From contig CAMVQS010000022.1 of the NCBI GenBank assembly GCA_947169685.1, positions 1 through 36,587 on the forward strand: a stretch of DNA of 36,587 nt. Direction: 5' to 3'. A program made the translations under genes and the position numbers. Origin of the DNA: an uncultured Prevotella sp. (GTDB lineage Bacteria > Bacteroidota > Bacteroidia > Bacteroidales > Bacteroidaceae). The notes beneath the pieces are model-generated. The model had not been told where the DNA came from. It saw only the letters and a list, made by a program, of their open reading frames with translations, and made no database searches. Shown here piece after piece: positions 17,559-26,155 of this stretch (positions are counted from its first letter, which is position 1; each line of letters opens with the position of its first letter).

Positions 17559-18473
17559 CTATATCTTTTCTGCTATTCTAAGTTTTGCACTACGACTGCG
17601 GGGGTTGCACTCCAGCTCTTCGTCTGAAGGGGTTATCACCTTGTTGTTTACCAACCGAAAGGGACTTTCAGCGCGTCCGAAGAAGTCTTGTTTGATGCGT
17701 CCTTCTACATTACCGGCACGCATGACGTTTTTTACGATGCGGTCTTCCAGCGAGTGATAGGTGATGACGCTCAGACGTCCTCCTTTTCCTAATACTTCTG
17801 TGGCACCTAAGAGCATGTCGCGTAGTGCCTCCATCTCATGGTTAACCTCTATGCGCAATGCCTGAAACAATTTCGTTTGTTCCTTTTTCTCGCGTTCACG
17901 CAGAAAGAGCTTGTCCGTTGCTTCCATTAAGTCGGCAGTGGTGCTGATTCGTTTATCCTTGCGCCAGTTGACGATAGCTGCTGCTATTCGTCGCGACTGT
18001 TTCAGTTCTCCATACAGGTAGAATACGTCGGCCAGCCTTTGCTCGTCATAGTTGTTAACAATGTCGGCTGCCGTTTGCCCTGCTCTCTTGTTCATGCGCA
18101 TGTCCAACGGAGCATCAAAGCGAAACGAGAAACCACGGTCGGCATCATCGAAATGATGACTCGATACACCCAGGTCAGCCAGTAGGCCGTCAACGTATTC
18201 CACCTCGTAGTACCGCATCCAGTTTTTCAGGTAGCGGAAGTTGCTTCTGACAAAGGTGAAACGCTCGTCATCAACAACGTTTGCTTCTGCATCCGCATCC
18301 TGATCAAAACTGTACAGGTGGCCTTTCTTTCCTAATTGTTTAAGAATCTCACGACTGTGGCCACCTCCTCCGAAGGTAACATCCACGTATATCCCGTCGG
18401 CCTTGATGTTCAGCCCCTCAACGCTCTCGCTGAGTAACACGGGTACGTGGTATGTTCCTTCCTCACTTTTCAT
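17559..18473 (-). CDS. rsmH: 16S rRNA m4C1402 methyltransferase RsmH
   Basis: A cytoplasmic SAM-dependent methyltransferase that methylates N4 of C1402 in 16S rRNA, tuning the ribosomal P site (formerly MraW). The 304-residue protein has the HVPVLL start, the SAM-binding VDVTFGGGGHS at about 30-40, the DGLLADLGVSSHHFD segment, DMRMN, and the C-terminal YHSLEDRIVK motif. It lies 22 bp downstream of mraZ, the usual arrangement. Confidence 0.97.
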   Translation of the reverse strand: MKSEEGTYHVPVLLSESVEGLNIKADGIYVDVTFGGGGHSREILKQLGKKGHLYSFDQDADAEANVVDDERFTFVRSNFRYLKNWMRYYEVEYVDGLLADLGVSSHHFDDADRGFSFRFDAPLDMRMNKRAGQTAADIVNNYDEQRLADVFYLYGELKQSRRIAAAIVNWRKDKRISTTADLMEATDKLFLREREKKEQTKLFQALRIEVNHEMEALRDMLLGATEVLGKGGRLSVITYHSLEDRIVKNVMRAGNVEGRIKQDFFGRAESPFRLVNNKVITPSDEELECNPRSRSAKLRIAEKI

Positions 18474-18495
18474 CTCTCAAATCTTCAATATGTTC

Positions 18496-18951
18496 TTATA
18501 GTGCGTTTTCTTCTTCCATGAGTTCCTCAATGGCAGAGCTGAACTCTTCCGGCTTCATCTGAGCCTCTTCTGCCTGCTGGCTGGCCCATATCTCGATGGT
18601 GTCACCCATGCCGATGAACTTGATGTCCTGTTCAATGGCTGCCAACTTCTGATATCGTTTCGAAATCAGAAAACGGCCGTTGCCATCGAGCGTAAGCACC
18701 TCAACCTCTGAAACAAATTGGCGGAACACCTGCTGGTGTTGCTTGTTCCAACGGTTCAGACGCTGACGGAGGGCATCCATTTGCTCGTTCCATACCGACT
18801 CGGGATAGAGCACGAGACACTGCTGGTGGATGTCCTTACGCATCACCAGCCGTTCCTCGCCCACTGACTGTAGAACCTTACGGAAAACAGCCGGAAGGAA
18901 AGCACGTCCTTTCGTGTCGGTCTTAGCTTCTATGTTACCTAAAAATCGCAT
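18496..18951 (-). CDS. mraZ: Transcriptional regulator MraZ
   Basis: A 151-residue DNA-binding protein with two AbrB-like half-domains: the first contains DTKGRAFLP (about 12-20) and the second DGNGRFLIS. MraZ rings bind short TGGG-type repeats upstream of the dcw operon and regulate it, usually by repression. Here a perfect tandem repeat of TGTGGGGAAT lies at 18995-19014, just upstream of the -7 element, so autoregulation of the whole cluster is likely. It is the first gene of the minus-strand dcw cluster and is divergent from the glycine-lipid/amylase operon. Confidence 0.95.
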   Translation of the reverse strand: MRFLGNIEAKTDTKGRAFLPAVFRKVLQSVGEERLVMRKDIHQQCLVLYPESVWNEQMDALRQRLNRWNKQHQQVFRQFVSEVEVLTLDGNGRFLISKRYQKLAAIEQDIKFIGMGDTIEIWASQQAEEAQMKPEEFSSAIEELMEEENAL

Positions 18952-18980
18952 ATGTACTTATATAAAAAAGTCTTTGGCTG

Positions 18981-18988
18981 CAAAGGTA
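18981..18988 (-). promoter_or_regulatory. -7 element of the dcw (mraZ) promoter
   Basis: TACCTTTG followed by CA on the minus strand matches the Bacteroidota -7 consensus and predicts a start near 18975, about 24 nt before mraZ. The place of the -33 element (about 20 bp upstream) is occupied by the TGTGGGG repeat rather than a clear TTG. Confidence 0.65.
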
Positions 18989-18994
18989 ACAAAA

Positions 18995-19014
18995 ATTCCC
19001 CACAATTCCCCACA
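18995..19014 (-). promoter_or_regulatory. Candidate MraZ operator (two tandem TGTGGGGAAT repeats)
   Basis: Two identical 10-bp direct repeats abut each other 6 bp upstream of the -7 element. Characterised MraZ sites are direct TGGGN-type repeats with a 10-bp period, placing them on one face of the helix; this site has that period exactly. Overlap with the expected -33 region fits repression by occlusion. Confidence 0.7.
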
Positions 19015-19191
19015 TATTTCTAATTTTTTTCAAATTATTTTTATTAATTTTCATAAACACTTGAAAATCAGGAAAATATTTGTAGGTATAGTTGGTGGTG
19101 CGTTTTCTGGATATTTTGGAGGCTTTTCTAGTTCTAAAAAACCGAGAAGTGGTTTCTTTTTTTGCATTTTGAACATTTTAACCGAAAAATG

Positions 19192-19222
19192 TTGACGATA
19201 TGAAAGATTTTAGCTATATTTG
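19192..19222 (+). promoter_or_regulatory. Promoter of the lipid acyltransferase-amylase operon
   Basis: TTG at 19192-19194 and TATATTTG at 19215-19222 are exactly 20 bp apart. The start site would be near 19228, which rules out the in-frame ATG at 19200 as translation start and supports ATG 19266. Confidence 0.7.
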
Positions 19223-19265
19223 CAACTCCAATCGGCATGAAGACAACAAGAAATTGAACAAGAAC

Positions 19266-20078
19266 ATGGAGAAAACGATAGACATTGACCAGATTCTGAA
19301 AGGAAAGATGGGTAATAAGGCTAAATATGTGCCGTCATTTCTCGTTAGCTGGTTGAAGCGTATCGTCCATCAGGATCAAGTGAACGAATTTCTTTGGGAC
19401 AGTCGAGAGAAGACTGGTACGGAGTGGCTGGAGGAGTGTGTGCGCTACCTTGACATGACATTGGAGATTAAAGGCAAGGAAAACCTGCCTGCCCCCGATG
19501 ACGGACGCCTCTATACTTTCGTGAGCAATCATCCGTTAGGTGGAGAAGACGGCGTGGCGCTGGGTGCCATTATCGGACGTCATTATGACTCGCGTTTCCG
19601 CTATCTGGTCAATGACTTGCTCATGAACCTGCCAGGCTTGGCACCGCTTTGCATCCCGATTAACAAGACTGGTTCTCAGGCGCGTTCGTTTCCTGCCATG
19701 GTGGAGGCTGGTTTCCAAAGCGATAATCACATGCTGATGTTTCCTGCCGGTCTGTGTTCGCGTCGAAAGAAAGGAGTCATTCGTGACCTTCCGTGGAAAA
19801 AGACCTTTATCACGAAAAGTGTTCAGTATCAGCGTGATATTGTTCCCATTCATTTCAGCGGACGCAATAGCAACTTCTTTTATCGGCTTGCCAACTTCAG
19901 CGACCGTTTCCTGCCATTCAACCTGGCCATGCTCTTCCTTGTCGATGAAATGTACAAGAACGTACACAAATCGTTTACCGTTACCATTGGAAAGCCCATC
20001 CCTTGGCAGACGTTTGACAAGTCAAAGACTCCGACAGAATGGGCAAAATTTGTACAAGACAAAGTTTACAACCTATAA
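19266..20078 (+). CDS. glsA: PlsC-like acyltransferase, probable GlsA (glycine-lipid O-acyltransferase)
   Basis: A 270-residue membrane-associated acyltransferase of the PlsC/LPLAT type. The catalytic region is SNHPLGGEDG with His89; the acidic residue sits five rather than four residues away (a Glu is at the fourth), as seems usual in this Bacteroidales subgroup. A FPAGLCSRRKKG segment near 167-178 matches the second block that binds glycerol- or acyl-phosphate-like substrates. Together with the next gene it resembles the GlsA/GlsB pair described in Bacteroides thetaiotaomicron, where GlsA adds a second fatty acid by ester linkage to N-acyl-3-hydroxy-fatty-acyl glycine. A role as lysophosphatidate acyltransferase is the alternative. 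Start chosen at 19266 because the promoter start lies after an earlier in-frame ATG. It is first in a five-gene operon. Confidence 0.75.
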   Translation: MEKTIDIDQILKGKMGNKAKYVPSFLVSWLKRIVHQDQVNEFLWDSREKTGTEWLEECVRYLDMTLEIKGKENLPAPDDGRLYTFVSNHPLGGEDGVALGAIIGRHYDSRFRYLVNDLLMNLPGLAPLCIPINKTGSQARSFPAMVEAGFQSDNHMLMFPAGLCSRRKKGVIRDLPWKKTFITKSVQYQRDIVPIHFSGRNSNFFYRLANFSDRFLPFNLAMLFLVDEMYKNVHKSFTVTIGKPIPWQTFDKSKTPTEWAKFVQDKVYNL

Positions 20079-20084
20079 AAAGAA

Positions 20085-21080
20085 ATGGAACAAACCATCA
20101 TTCAGCCTATTGATAAGGCGTTGATTAAAAGCGAACTGACTTCCGAACGGCAGTTGCGCATGACGAATAAGAGTCACAACGAAATTTACATCGTTGACAT
20201 ACATAATGCTCCCAATACTTTGCGTGAGATTGGTCGTCTGCGTGAAATCGTCTTCCGCGAGGCAGGCGGTGGCACAGGCAAGGAACTTGATCTCGATGAG
20301 TTCGATGTTTGTGACAATTGTTACAAGCAGCTCATTGTCTGGAATCCTGAGGCAGAGGAGATTATTGGCGGCTACCGCTATATCCTTGGCACCGATGTGG
20401 AGTTTGATGCAGCCGGCCAGCCCATCCTTGCTACCAGCCACATGTTCCATTTCAGCGAGCGTTTCATCCGCGATTATCTGCCACAAACCATCGAGCTGGG
20501 ACGTTCTTTCGTCTCGCTGCCTTACCAGAATACCAATACCAACGGCTCCAAGAGTCTCTTCGCACTCGACAACCTTTGGGACGGACTGGGGGCGCTAACC
20601 GTAATCAAACCCAACGTCAAGTATTTCTTTGGAAAGATGACCATGTACCCCTCCTATATTCGCAAGGGACGTGATATGATTCTCTATTTCCTGAAGAAGC
20701 ACTTTGACGACAAGGAACGGCTGATTATTCCGATGAAACCGCTGAAAATAGAAACCGACGAACGTGAGTTGGAGGCTTTGTTCTGTGAAAAAGATTTTAG
20801 GGAAGATTACCGCATTCTGAACCGTGAGATACGTAACCTCGGCTACAATATCCCACCATTGGTCAATGCATACATGGGGCTTTCGCCTACCATGAAACTT
20901 TTCGGTACGGCTATTAATGACGGCTTTGGCGATGTGGAAGAGACGGGTATTCTCATTGCTGTCGATGAAATCCTGGAGCAGAAACGTGTGCGCCACATCG
21001 AATCCTTTGCCAAGCAGCATCCTGAAGCCGTGAAAATTACCAGTGGAGCAAACAAGATTATCTATAAGGAAAAGGGATGA
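20085..21080 (+). CDS. glsB: GNAT-like N-acyltransferase, probable GlsB (glycine-lipid synthesis)
   Basis: A 331-residue cytoplasmic protein of the hemolysin/OlsB-like GNAT acyltransferase group. Recognisable parts are LREIGRLREIVFREAGGGTG near residues 45-64, the DEFD...QLIVWN block and IIGGYRY, then ELGRSFV, typical of ornithine-lipid-type N-acyltransferases. In Bacteroides the homologue GlsB transfers a 3-hydroxy fatty acyl chain to glycine, the first step of glycine-lipid synthesis. It begins 6 bp after the PlsC-like gene and overlaps the next gene by 4 bp, so the pair is coexpressed. Older annotations call such proteins hemolysins; no haemolytic function is implied. Substrate identity is inferred from family and pairing. 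Confidence 0.78.
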   Translation: MEQTIIQPIDKALIKSELTSERQLRMTNKSHNEIYIVDIHNAPNTLREIGRLREIVFREAGGGTGKELDLDEFDVCDNCYKQLIVWNPEAEEIIGGYRYILGTDVEFDAAGQPILATSHMFHFSERFIRDYLPQTIELGRSFVSLPYQNTNTNGSKSLFALDNLWDGLGALTVIKPNVKYFFGKMTMYPSYIRKGRDMILYFLKKHFDDKERLIIPMKPLKIETDERELEALFCEKDFREDYRILNREIRNLGYNIPPLVNAYMGLSPTMKLFGTAINDGFGDVEETGILIAVDEILEQKRVRHIESFAKQHPEAVKITSGANKIIYKEKG

Positions 21081-22993
21081 AGAAACTACTGTTGTTTACC
21101 ATGGCACTACTAACCATGTCTGTTGTTCTGTCAGCACAGAGCTTCAAGTTTGACGAGATGACCTACACACCAGATGCAACGACATTCCAGTTGTTTGCGC
21201 CTCAGACGGCAAAGCGTGTGACAGTAAGAATCTATAGCGACGGTCAGGCTGGCCGCCCGCTGAAAACCGTTCAAATGCAGTACACGGCCGATGGGCTATG
21301 GAAGGCAACGGTAAAGGGCGACCTGAAAGGCCGTTTCTACACGTTCGATATGGGACGTGGCGAATGTCCAGGTGTTTTCGCAAAAGCCGTTGGCGTGAAT
21401 GGACGCCGTGCCGCCATCCTTGACTTCGCCACCACAGACCCAGAAGGCTGGGCGCAGGACAAGCATCCCGTCTGCAAGTCTCCTGCCGACCTTGTTATCT
21501 ACGAGATGCACCACCGTGACTTCTCCTTCGCACGCGAGGATGCCAAGTATAAGGGTAAGTTCCTGGCGCTGACGGAGCCTTGGGCCATCCGTCACCTGAA
21601 GGAGCTGGGCGTGAATGCCGTACACATTCTTCCTTCCTACGACTATGGTTCGGTGGATGAGACACGTCTTGGCGAGCCGCAGTACAATTGGGGCTATGAC
21701 CCTGTAAACTACAATGTTCCGGAGGGTGGATACTCCACGAACCCCTACGACCCGCAGTGCCGCATCCGCGAGTTCAAGCAGATGGTACAGGCCCTTCACA
21801 AGGCAGGTATCCGTGTCATCCTCGATGTGGTGTATAACCATACTTACGACATTGACCACTCGAACTTCCAGCGTACCTACCCCGACTATTATTACCGTAA
21901 GACAGCCGACGGCCATTACAGCAACGGCTCTGGCTGCGGCAACGAGACGGCCTCGGAACAGCCGATGATGCGCCAGTTCATGCTTGAGAGCGTCAAATAC
22001 TGGATTAACGAGTATCATATCGACGGTTTCCGTTTCGACCTGATGGGCGTCCACGATATCGAGACGATGAATGTCATACGCCAGATGGTCAACGACATAG
22101 ACCCCACCATCTTCATCTATGGCGAGGGTTGGAGCGCAGGTTCCTGTGCGCTGCCTGTAGAGCAGCTGGGTGTGAAGGCTAATATCACGAAGATGCCTGG
22201 CATTGCAGCTTTCAGCGACGAGATACGCGATGGCTTGCGTGGTCCCTTCGACAACGACACGAAGCCCGGCATGCTGGGTGGAGCTCCCGATATGGAGGAG
22301 AGCGTGAAGTTCGGCATTGTAGGTGGCATCAGCCATCCGCAGGTCGATATGGCCAAGGTGAACTACTCGAAGGAACCTTGGGCGCTGGAGCCTGTACAGC
22401 TTATCAGCTACGTCAGCTGTCATGATGATATGTGTCTGACAGACAGGCTGAGAGCCAGTATTCCGGGCATTACGGAAGAAGAGCTCATCCGACTCGACCT
22501 GCTGGCACAGACGGCTGTGTTCACGTCGCAGGGCGTGCCCTTCATGCTGAGCGGCGAGGAGCTGTTGCGTAACAAGAAAGGTGTCCACAACTCCTTTGAG
22601 TCGCCAGACAGCATCAACCAGCTGGACTGGCGGAATAAGCTGCGCTATCCGCAGGTGTTCCAGTACTATCAGAAGCTGATACGCCTGCGCAAGAATCATC
22701 CTGCGTTCCGACTGGGCAATGCCGACCTGGTGCGTAAGCACTTGGAGTTCTTGGAGGCTCCTCGTCAGGTGGTGGCATACCGTCTGAAGAACTATGCCGG
22801 ACGTGACAACTGGCGTGACATCATCGTGGTGCTGAACGCCTCCAAGGAGGAGCAGTGCGTGGATGTCCCCCAGGGAACCTACACCGTGGTATGTGCCAAT
22901 GGCGTCATCGAACTGCGCCGTCGTGGAATTGAGACTTTCACGGGCAGCCGTGTGACTGTCTGTCCCCAATCAGCCTTGATTATCCATAACTAA
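21077..22993 (+). CDS. pulA: Type I pullulanase, exported
   Basis: A 638-residue GH13 enzyme that hydrolyses alpha-1,6 branch points in pullulan, amylopectin or glycogen. A signal peptide (about residues 1-20, ending LSA) predicts the periplasm or envelope. An N-terminal CBM48-like beta domain occupies about 25-115 and the catalytic barrel about 135-560. The pullulanase I signature YNWGYDP is at 203-209. The likely nucleophile is Asp321 (in GFRFDLMG), the acid/base Glu350 (in YGEGW), and the third acid Asp450 (in SCHDD). A beta C-terminal domain ends the protein. The start overlaps the glsB stop by 4 bp (ATGA), so this starch enzyme is translationally coupled to a lipid gene, an unexpected pairing. 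Confidence 0.9.
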   Translation: MKKLLLFTMALLTMSVVLSAQSFKFDEMTYTPDATTFQLFAPQTAKRVTVRIYSDGQAGRPLKTVQMQYTADGLWKATVKGDLKGRFYTFDMGRGECPGVFAKAVGVNGRRAAILDFATTDPEGWAQDKHPVCKSPADLVIYEMHHRDFSFAREDAKYKGKFLALTEPWAIRHLKELGVNAVHILPSYDYGSVDETRLGEPQYNWGYDPVNYNVPEGGYSTNPYDPQCRIREFKQMVQALHKAGIRVILDVVYNHTYDIDHSNFQRTYPDYYYRKTADGHYSNGSGCGNETASEQPMMRQFMLESVKYWINEYHIDGFRFDLMGVHDIETMNVIRQMVNDIDPTIFIYGEGWSAGSCALPVEQLGVKANITKMPGIAAFSDEIRDGLRGPFDNDTKPGMLGGAPDMEESVKFGIVGGISHPQVDMAKVNYSKEPWALEPVQLISYVSCHDDMCLTDRLRASIPGITEEELIRLDLLAQTAVFTSQGVPFMLSGEELLRNKKGVHNSFESPDSINQLDWRNKLRYPQVFQYYQKLIRLRKNHPAFRLGNADLVRKHLEFLEAPRQVVAYRLKNYAGRDNWRDIIVVLNASKEEQCVDVPQGTYTVVCANGVIELRRRGIETFTGSRVTVCPQSALIIHN

Positions 22994-23004
22994 AAACTGA
23001 CTAT

Positions 23005-24909
23005 ATGAAAAGATTTGTTTTATTCAGCTGTTTATTACTGAGTGTACTATCCATGAGTGCCGCAAAGAAAATAGTGATTGACCGCATAGAGCCTACCGAC
23101 TGGTACGTGGGAATGAAGAACCCTTCGCTCCAGCTGATGGTCTATGGTAAGAACATTGCCAGCGTCAAGGAAGTGACCACCGACTATGCCGGCGTCCGCA
23201 TCGATAGCGTGGTACGTCTCGACTCACCCAACTACCTGCTTCTTTATCTGAACCTCAAAGATGCCCAGCCGGGCACGATGACGTTGAAGTTCGACAAGGT
23301 CAAGATGGAGTACAAACTGAAAGCAAGGGAGATGAGCGGCGACAAGCGTAAGGGCTTCGACATCAGCGATGTGCTCTATCTGTTGATGCCCGACCGTTTC
23401 GCACAGGGACAGCACCACAACCCTCAGGTGAAAGGTATGCGCCAGTATCGTGAGGACCGTACCATGCCGTCACTTCGCCACGGAGGAGACCTGGAGGGCA
23501 TCCGCGAACATCTGGATTACTTCAAGGAACTGGGCGTGACGGCCCTGTGGCTGACGCCAGTGCTCGAGAATGACTCTCCCGATCAGGGCGAGTGGTCCAC
23601 TTATCACGGCTATGCCACCACCAACTACTACCGCGTTGACCCGCGCTTCGGTACCAACGAAGACTACCGCCGGCTGGTGGATGAGGCGCATCAGAAGGGT
23701 TTGAAGGTGGTCATGGACATGATTTTCAATCACAGCGGCTTTGAGCATCCTTGGACGCTTGACATGCCGACGAAGGACTGGCTGAACCTCCCACAATGGA
23801 TGGAGGAAACCAACGGCACCTTCGATTCCCGCGGCACCAGCTTCCTGCAAACCAGCTATAAGCTGACACCAGTGCTTGACCCCTATGCCTCCGAGGTTGA
23901 TAAGCGCGAGACGGTGGAGGGATGGTTCGTTTCGACTATGCCTGACCTCAACCAGAAGAACAAGCACCTCATGCGCTACCTCATACAGAACTCCATCTGG
24001 TGGATAGAGACCATCGGCATCGATGGCATCCGCATGGATACCTATCCCTATGCTTATCGTGAGCCGATGGCACAGTGGATGAAGGAACTCGACGAGGAAT
24101 ACCCCAACTTCAATACCGTGGGAGAGACGTGGGTCACGGAGCCTGCCTATACCGCAGCATGGCAGAAGGACTCCAAGCTGTCGGACATCAATACCTACCT
24201 GAAGACCGTCATGGACTTCTCGTTCCAGGAGAAGCTCGACTCTGCCAAGCATGAACAAACCGACAACTGGTGGAGAGGCATGAACCGCCTGTATAACTCG
24301 TTCTGCTACGACTACCTCTATCCGAACCCCAGCAGCGTCATGGCTTTCCTTGACAATCACGACACCGACCGCTTCCTGGGCGATGGTTGCGACTCGCTGA
24401 TGCTGAAGCAAGGACTGGCCTTGTTGCTGACCGTGCAGCGCATACCGCAGCTGTACTACGGTACGGAAATTATGATGAACGGCACGAAGACAAAGTCCGA
24501 CGGATATGTGCGTAAGGATTTCCCTGGCGGTTTCCCAGGCGACACCCACAATGCTTTCACACGCGAGGGACGTACACAGGCCGAGGATGCCATGTTCCGT
24601 TGGCTGAGCCGCCTGCTCCATTGGCGTCAGGGCAACGAGACCATCATCCGTGGCAGACAGATACAGTTCATTCCCTATAACGGCATCTATGTCATTGCCC
24701 GTTGCTGGCACAACAACGTCGTGCTCACCGTTCTCAACGGCACCACGCAACCTGCCGTGCTGAAGGTGGATCGCTATGTGGAGGTCATCGGCGGTACCAA
24801 GCGTGCCAAGGACGTGCTGACAGGCCGTTACTTTGATTTGAGTAGTGACTTGACGCTCAAGCCCCGTCAGTCGCTTGTCCTCGATTATCAACAAGATTTA
24901 ACAGATTAA
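23005..24909 (+). CDS. SusA-like neopullulanase / cyclomaltodextrinase
   Basis: A 634-residue GH13 enzyme with a signal peptide (about 1-20, ending MSAA). The N-terminal Ig-like domain (about 22-110) resembles the cyclomaltodextrinase N domain of SusA, followed by the catalytic barrel. Visible active-site residues are Asp345 (GIRMDTYPY), Glu374 (VGETWV) and Asp453 (FLDNHDTDR). SusA-type enzymes act in the periplasm on maltooligosaccharides taken up by SusC/SusD and release glucose and maltose. No susC, susD or susR is visible here, so this is not a classical sus locus. It starts 11 bp after the pullulanase; together they would debranch and hydrolyse alpha-glucans. Confidence 0.88.
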   Translation: MKRFVLFSCLLLSVLSMSAAKKIVIDRIEPTDWYVGMKNPSLQLMVYGKNIASVKEVTTDYAGVRIDSVVRLDSPNYLLLYLNLKDAQPGTMTLKFDKVKMEYKLKAREMSGDKRKGFDISDVLYLLMPDRFAQGQHHNPQVKGMRQYREDRTMPSLRHGGDLEGIREHLDYFKELGVTALWLTPVLENDSPDQGEWSTYHGYATTNYYRVDPRFGTNEDYRRLVDEAHQKGLKVVMDMIFNHSGFEHPWTLDMPTKDWLNLPQWMEETNGTFDSRGTSFLQTSYKLTPVLDPYASEVDKRETVEGWFVSTMPDLNQKNKHLMRYLIQNSIWWIETIGIDGIRMDTYPYAYREPMAQWMKELDEEYPNFNTVGETWVTEPAYTAAWQKDSKLSDINTYLKTVMDFSFQEKLDSAKHEQTDNWWRGMNRLYNSFCYDYLYPNPSSVMAFLDNHDTDRFLGDGCDSLMLKQGLALLLTVQRIPQLYYGTEIMMNGTKTKSDGYVRKDFPGGFPGDTHNAFTREGRTQAEDAMFRWLSRLLHWRQGNETIIRGRQIQFIPYNGIYVIARCWHNNVVLTVLNGTTQPAVLKVDRYVEVIGGTKRAKDVLTGRYFDLSSDLTLKPRQSLVLDYQQDLTD

Positions 24910-24913
24910 GCCC

Positions 24914-26155
24914 ATGAAACGAGTAAAGAATCTGATTCTCGGCTGCTTGCTGTCTGCTGTAGCTTGCTGCCTGCCAACGGTCGTCGCGTCAGCCCAAGAC
25001 CCCCTGGTTGATTATAGTGACCAGCTTCACAGCCAGCACATCACCAGCACCATCTTCCCGTTGGCAGACGAACTGATGCTTGCCCTCTCGTTCGACGAAG
25101 TGGCCAAGCAGCTCACCCGCAAGGGCTTTAGCAAGGTGGAAATAGAAGAGGGCATCCTGAAAGCCGAGTCACCTCTGTGTGTCCTGCGGGCTGTCAACCG
25201 CCGTCAGCTACCCGAGCGGATAGACACCCTAACGCTCTACCTGCGTCAAAGTCTGGACCCCGACATTCTCAAGGACAGCCTGCAGCGTGCCAGCTACGAC
25301 TTCATGGAGACCTCTGCCGACCAGCGTTACGACTGGTACAAACGTGCTGACGGCATCAACCTCGCTGTCTATTACGTTTATAAGAAGCCCTACAAGAGCG
25401 CCATGCTCTTTGCCCGTCCCACGACGTCAACCCCTCCTCCAGCCGTCACCCCTTCGGCTCCAGCTCCCGTCGTCACCCCTACGGCCCTTACCTTCAAGCC
25501 CAAAGAGGGGAGTGTCAAAACCAGACGGCCCGACGGTGGAGAGATTTATGCGCAGATACGCTTCCCCATAGCGCAGGGCGGACCTGCCAAGGAGCTTAAT
25601 GCTGCTGCCCTTGCCTCGCCGCTGCTGTCGTCCCTTGTCTCCAAGCCCATTGGTGCTCATGCCAACATCGTTGACGGGCTAAAAACGTTCCTGCATCAGG
25701 TCAAGGTGGACTTTCTTGCAGCTTCCACACCATCAGGCGTCGATGTGCCGCAACTTGACGTAATGTACGACGTGACGGTACAGCCAGAGGACGAGACGCG
25801 CGAAGGTGTCATCACCTACGTGAACCACGTTACCGCGAAGGACCACGGTCTCCAGTATGAGGATTACCATGTGGCAGCCAACTTCGACGCCACCTCAGGC
25901 CGCCGTCTCACCTCCGACGACGTCTTCCTCAAACATAAGCGTCCTACGGTAGTCGAACTGCTCCGGGCGGCTCATCATAGCGTTGTCGCACAGCACCCCG
26001 ACTACCCTGCTAATGTTGACGTGACGCCTGCCCTTGACAACTTCATCCTGGGTCGTGACGACATTCAGTTCATCCTGATTCTCGATAAAGGAGGACGCAT
26101 TTACGAGGAAATCCTATCCTACGATTACGACAAACTGCAGCCGCTGCTACGCTAA
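24914..26155 (+). CDS. Exported protein of unknown function
   Basis: A 413-residue protein I do not recognise with confidence. It has a cleavable signal peptide (about 1-27, ending ASA), so it is periplasmic or surface-exposed. The N-terminal part (28-170) is helical and charged. A Pro/Ala/Thr-rich linker follows at about 170-195 (TSTPPPAVTPSAPAP). The C-terminal part (about 210-410) has alternating beta and helix, and the segment HVAANFDATSGRRLTSDDVF resembles the DUF3298/RsiV-like fold, where a 'degraded tGk ltl dDlF' pattern is common; this is a weak similarity. It starts 4 bp after the SusA-like gene and is the last gene of the operon. It could be an accessory to starch breakdown or an envelope factor; the sequence does not decide. 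Confidence 0.8.
   Translation: MKRVKNLILGCLLSAVACCLPTVVASAQDPLVDYSDQLHSQHITSTIFPLADELMLALSFDEVAKQLTRKGFSKVEIEEGILKAESPLCVLRAVNRRQLPERIDTLTLYLRQSLDPDILKDSLQRASYDFMETSADQRYDWYKRADGINLAVYYVYKKPYKSAMLFARPTTSTPPPAVTPSAPAPVVTPTALTFKPKEGSVKTRRPDGGEIYAQIRFPIAQGGPAKELNAAALASPLLSSLVSKPIGAHANIVDGLKTFLHQVKVDFLAASTPSGVDVPQLDVMYDVTVQPEDETREGVITYVNHVTAKDHGLQYEDYHVAANFDATSGRRLTSDDVFLKHKRPTVVELLRAAHHSVVAQHPDYPANVDVTPALDNFILGRDDIQFILILDKGGRIYEEILSYDYDKLQPLLR

Noticed and set aside
19200..19265. Upstream extension of the PlsC-like frame to ATG 19200
   Set aside because: The predicted transcription start near 19228 lies after this ATG.
21296..22969. 557-codon open frame antisense to the pullulanase gene
   Set aside because: It lies wholly opposite a clear GH13 gene with all catalytic residues; its protein has no recognisable domain and is rich in His, Val and Leu as expected of a mirror frame.
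23470..24894. 474-codon open frame antisense to the SusA-like gene
   Set aside because: Mirror frame of a well supported enzyme gene, no promoter or domain of its own.
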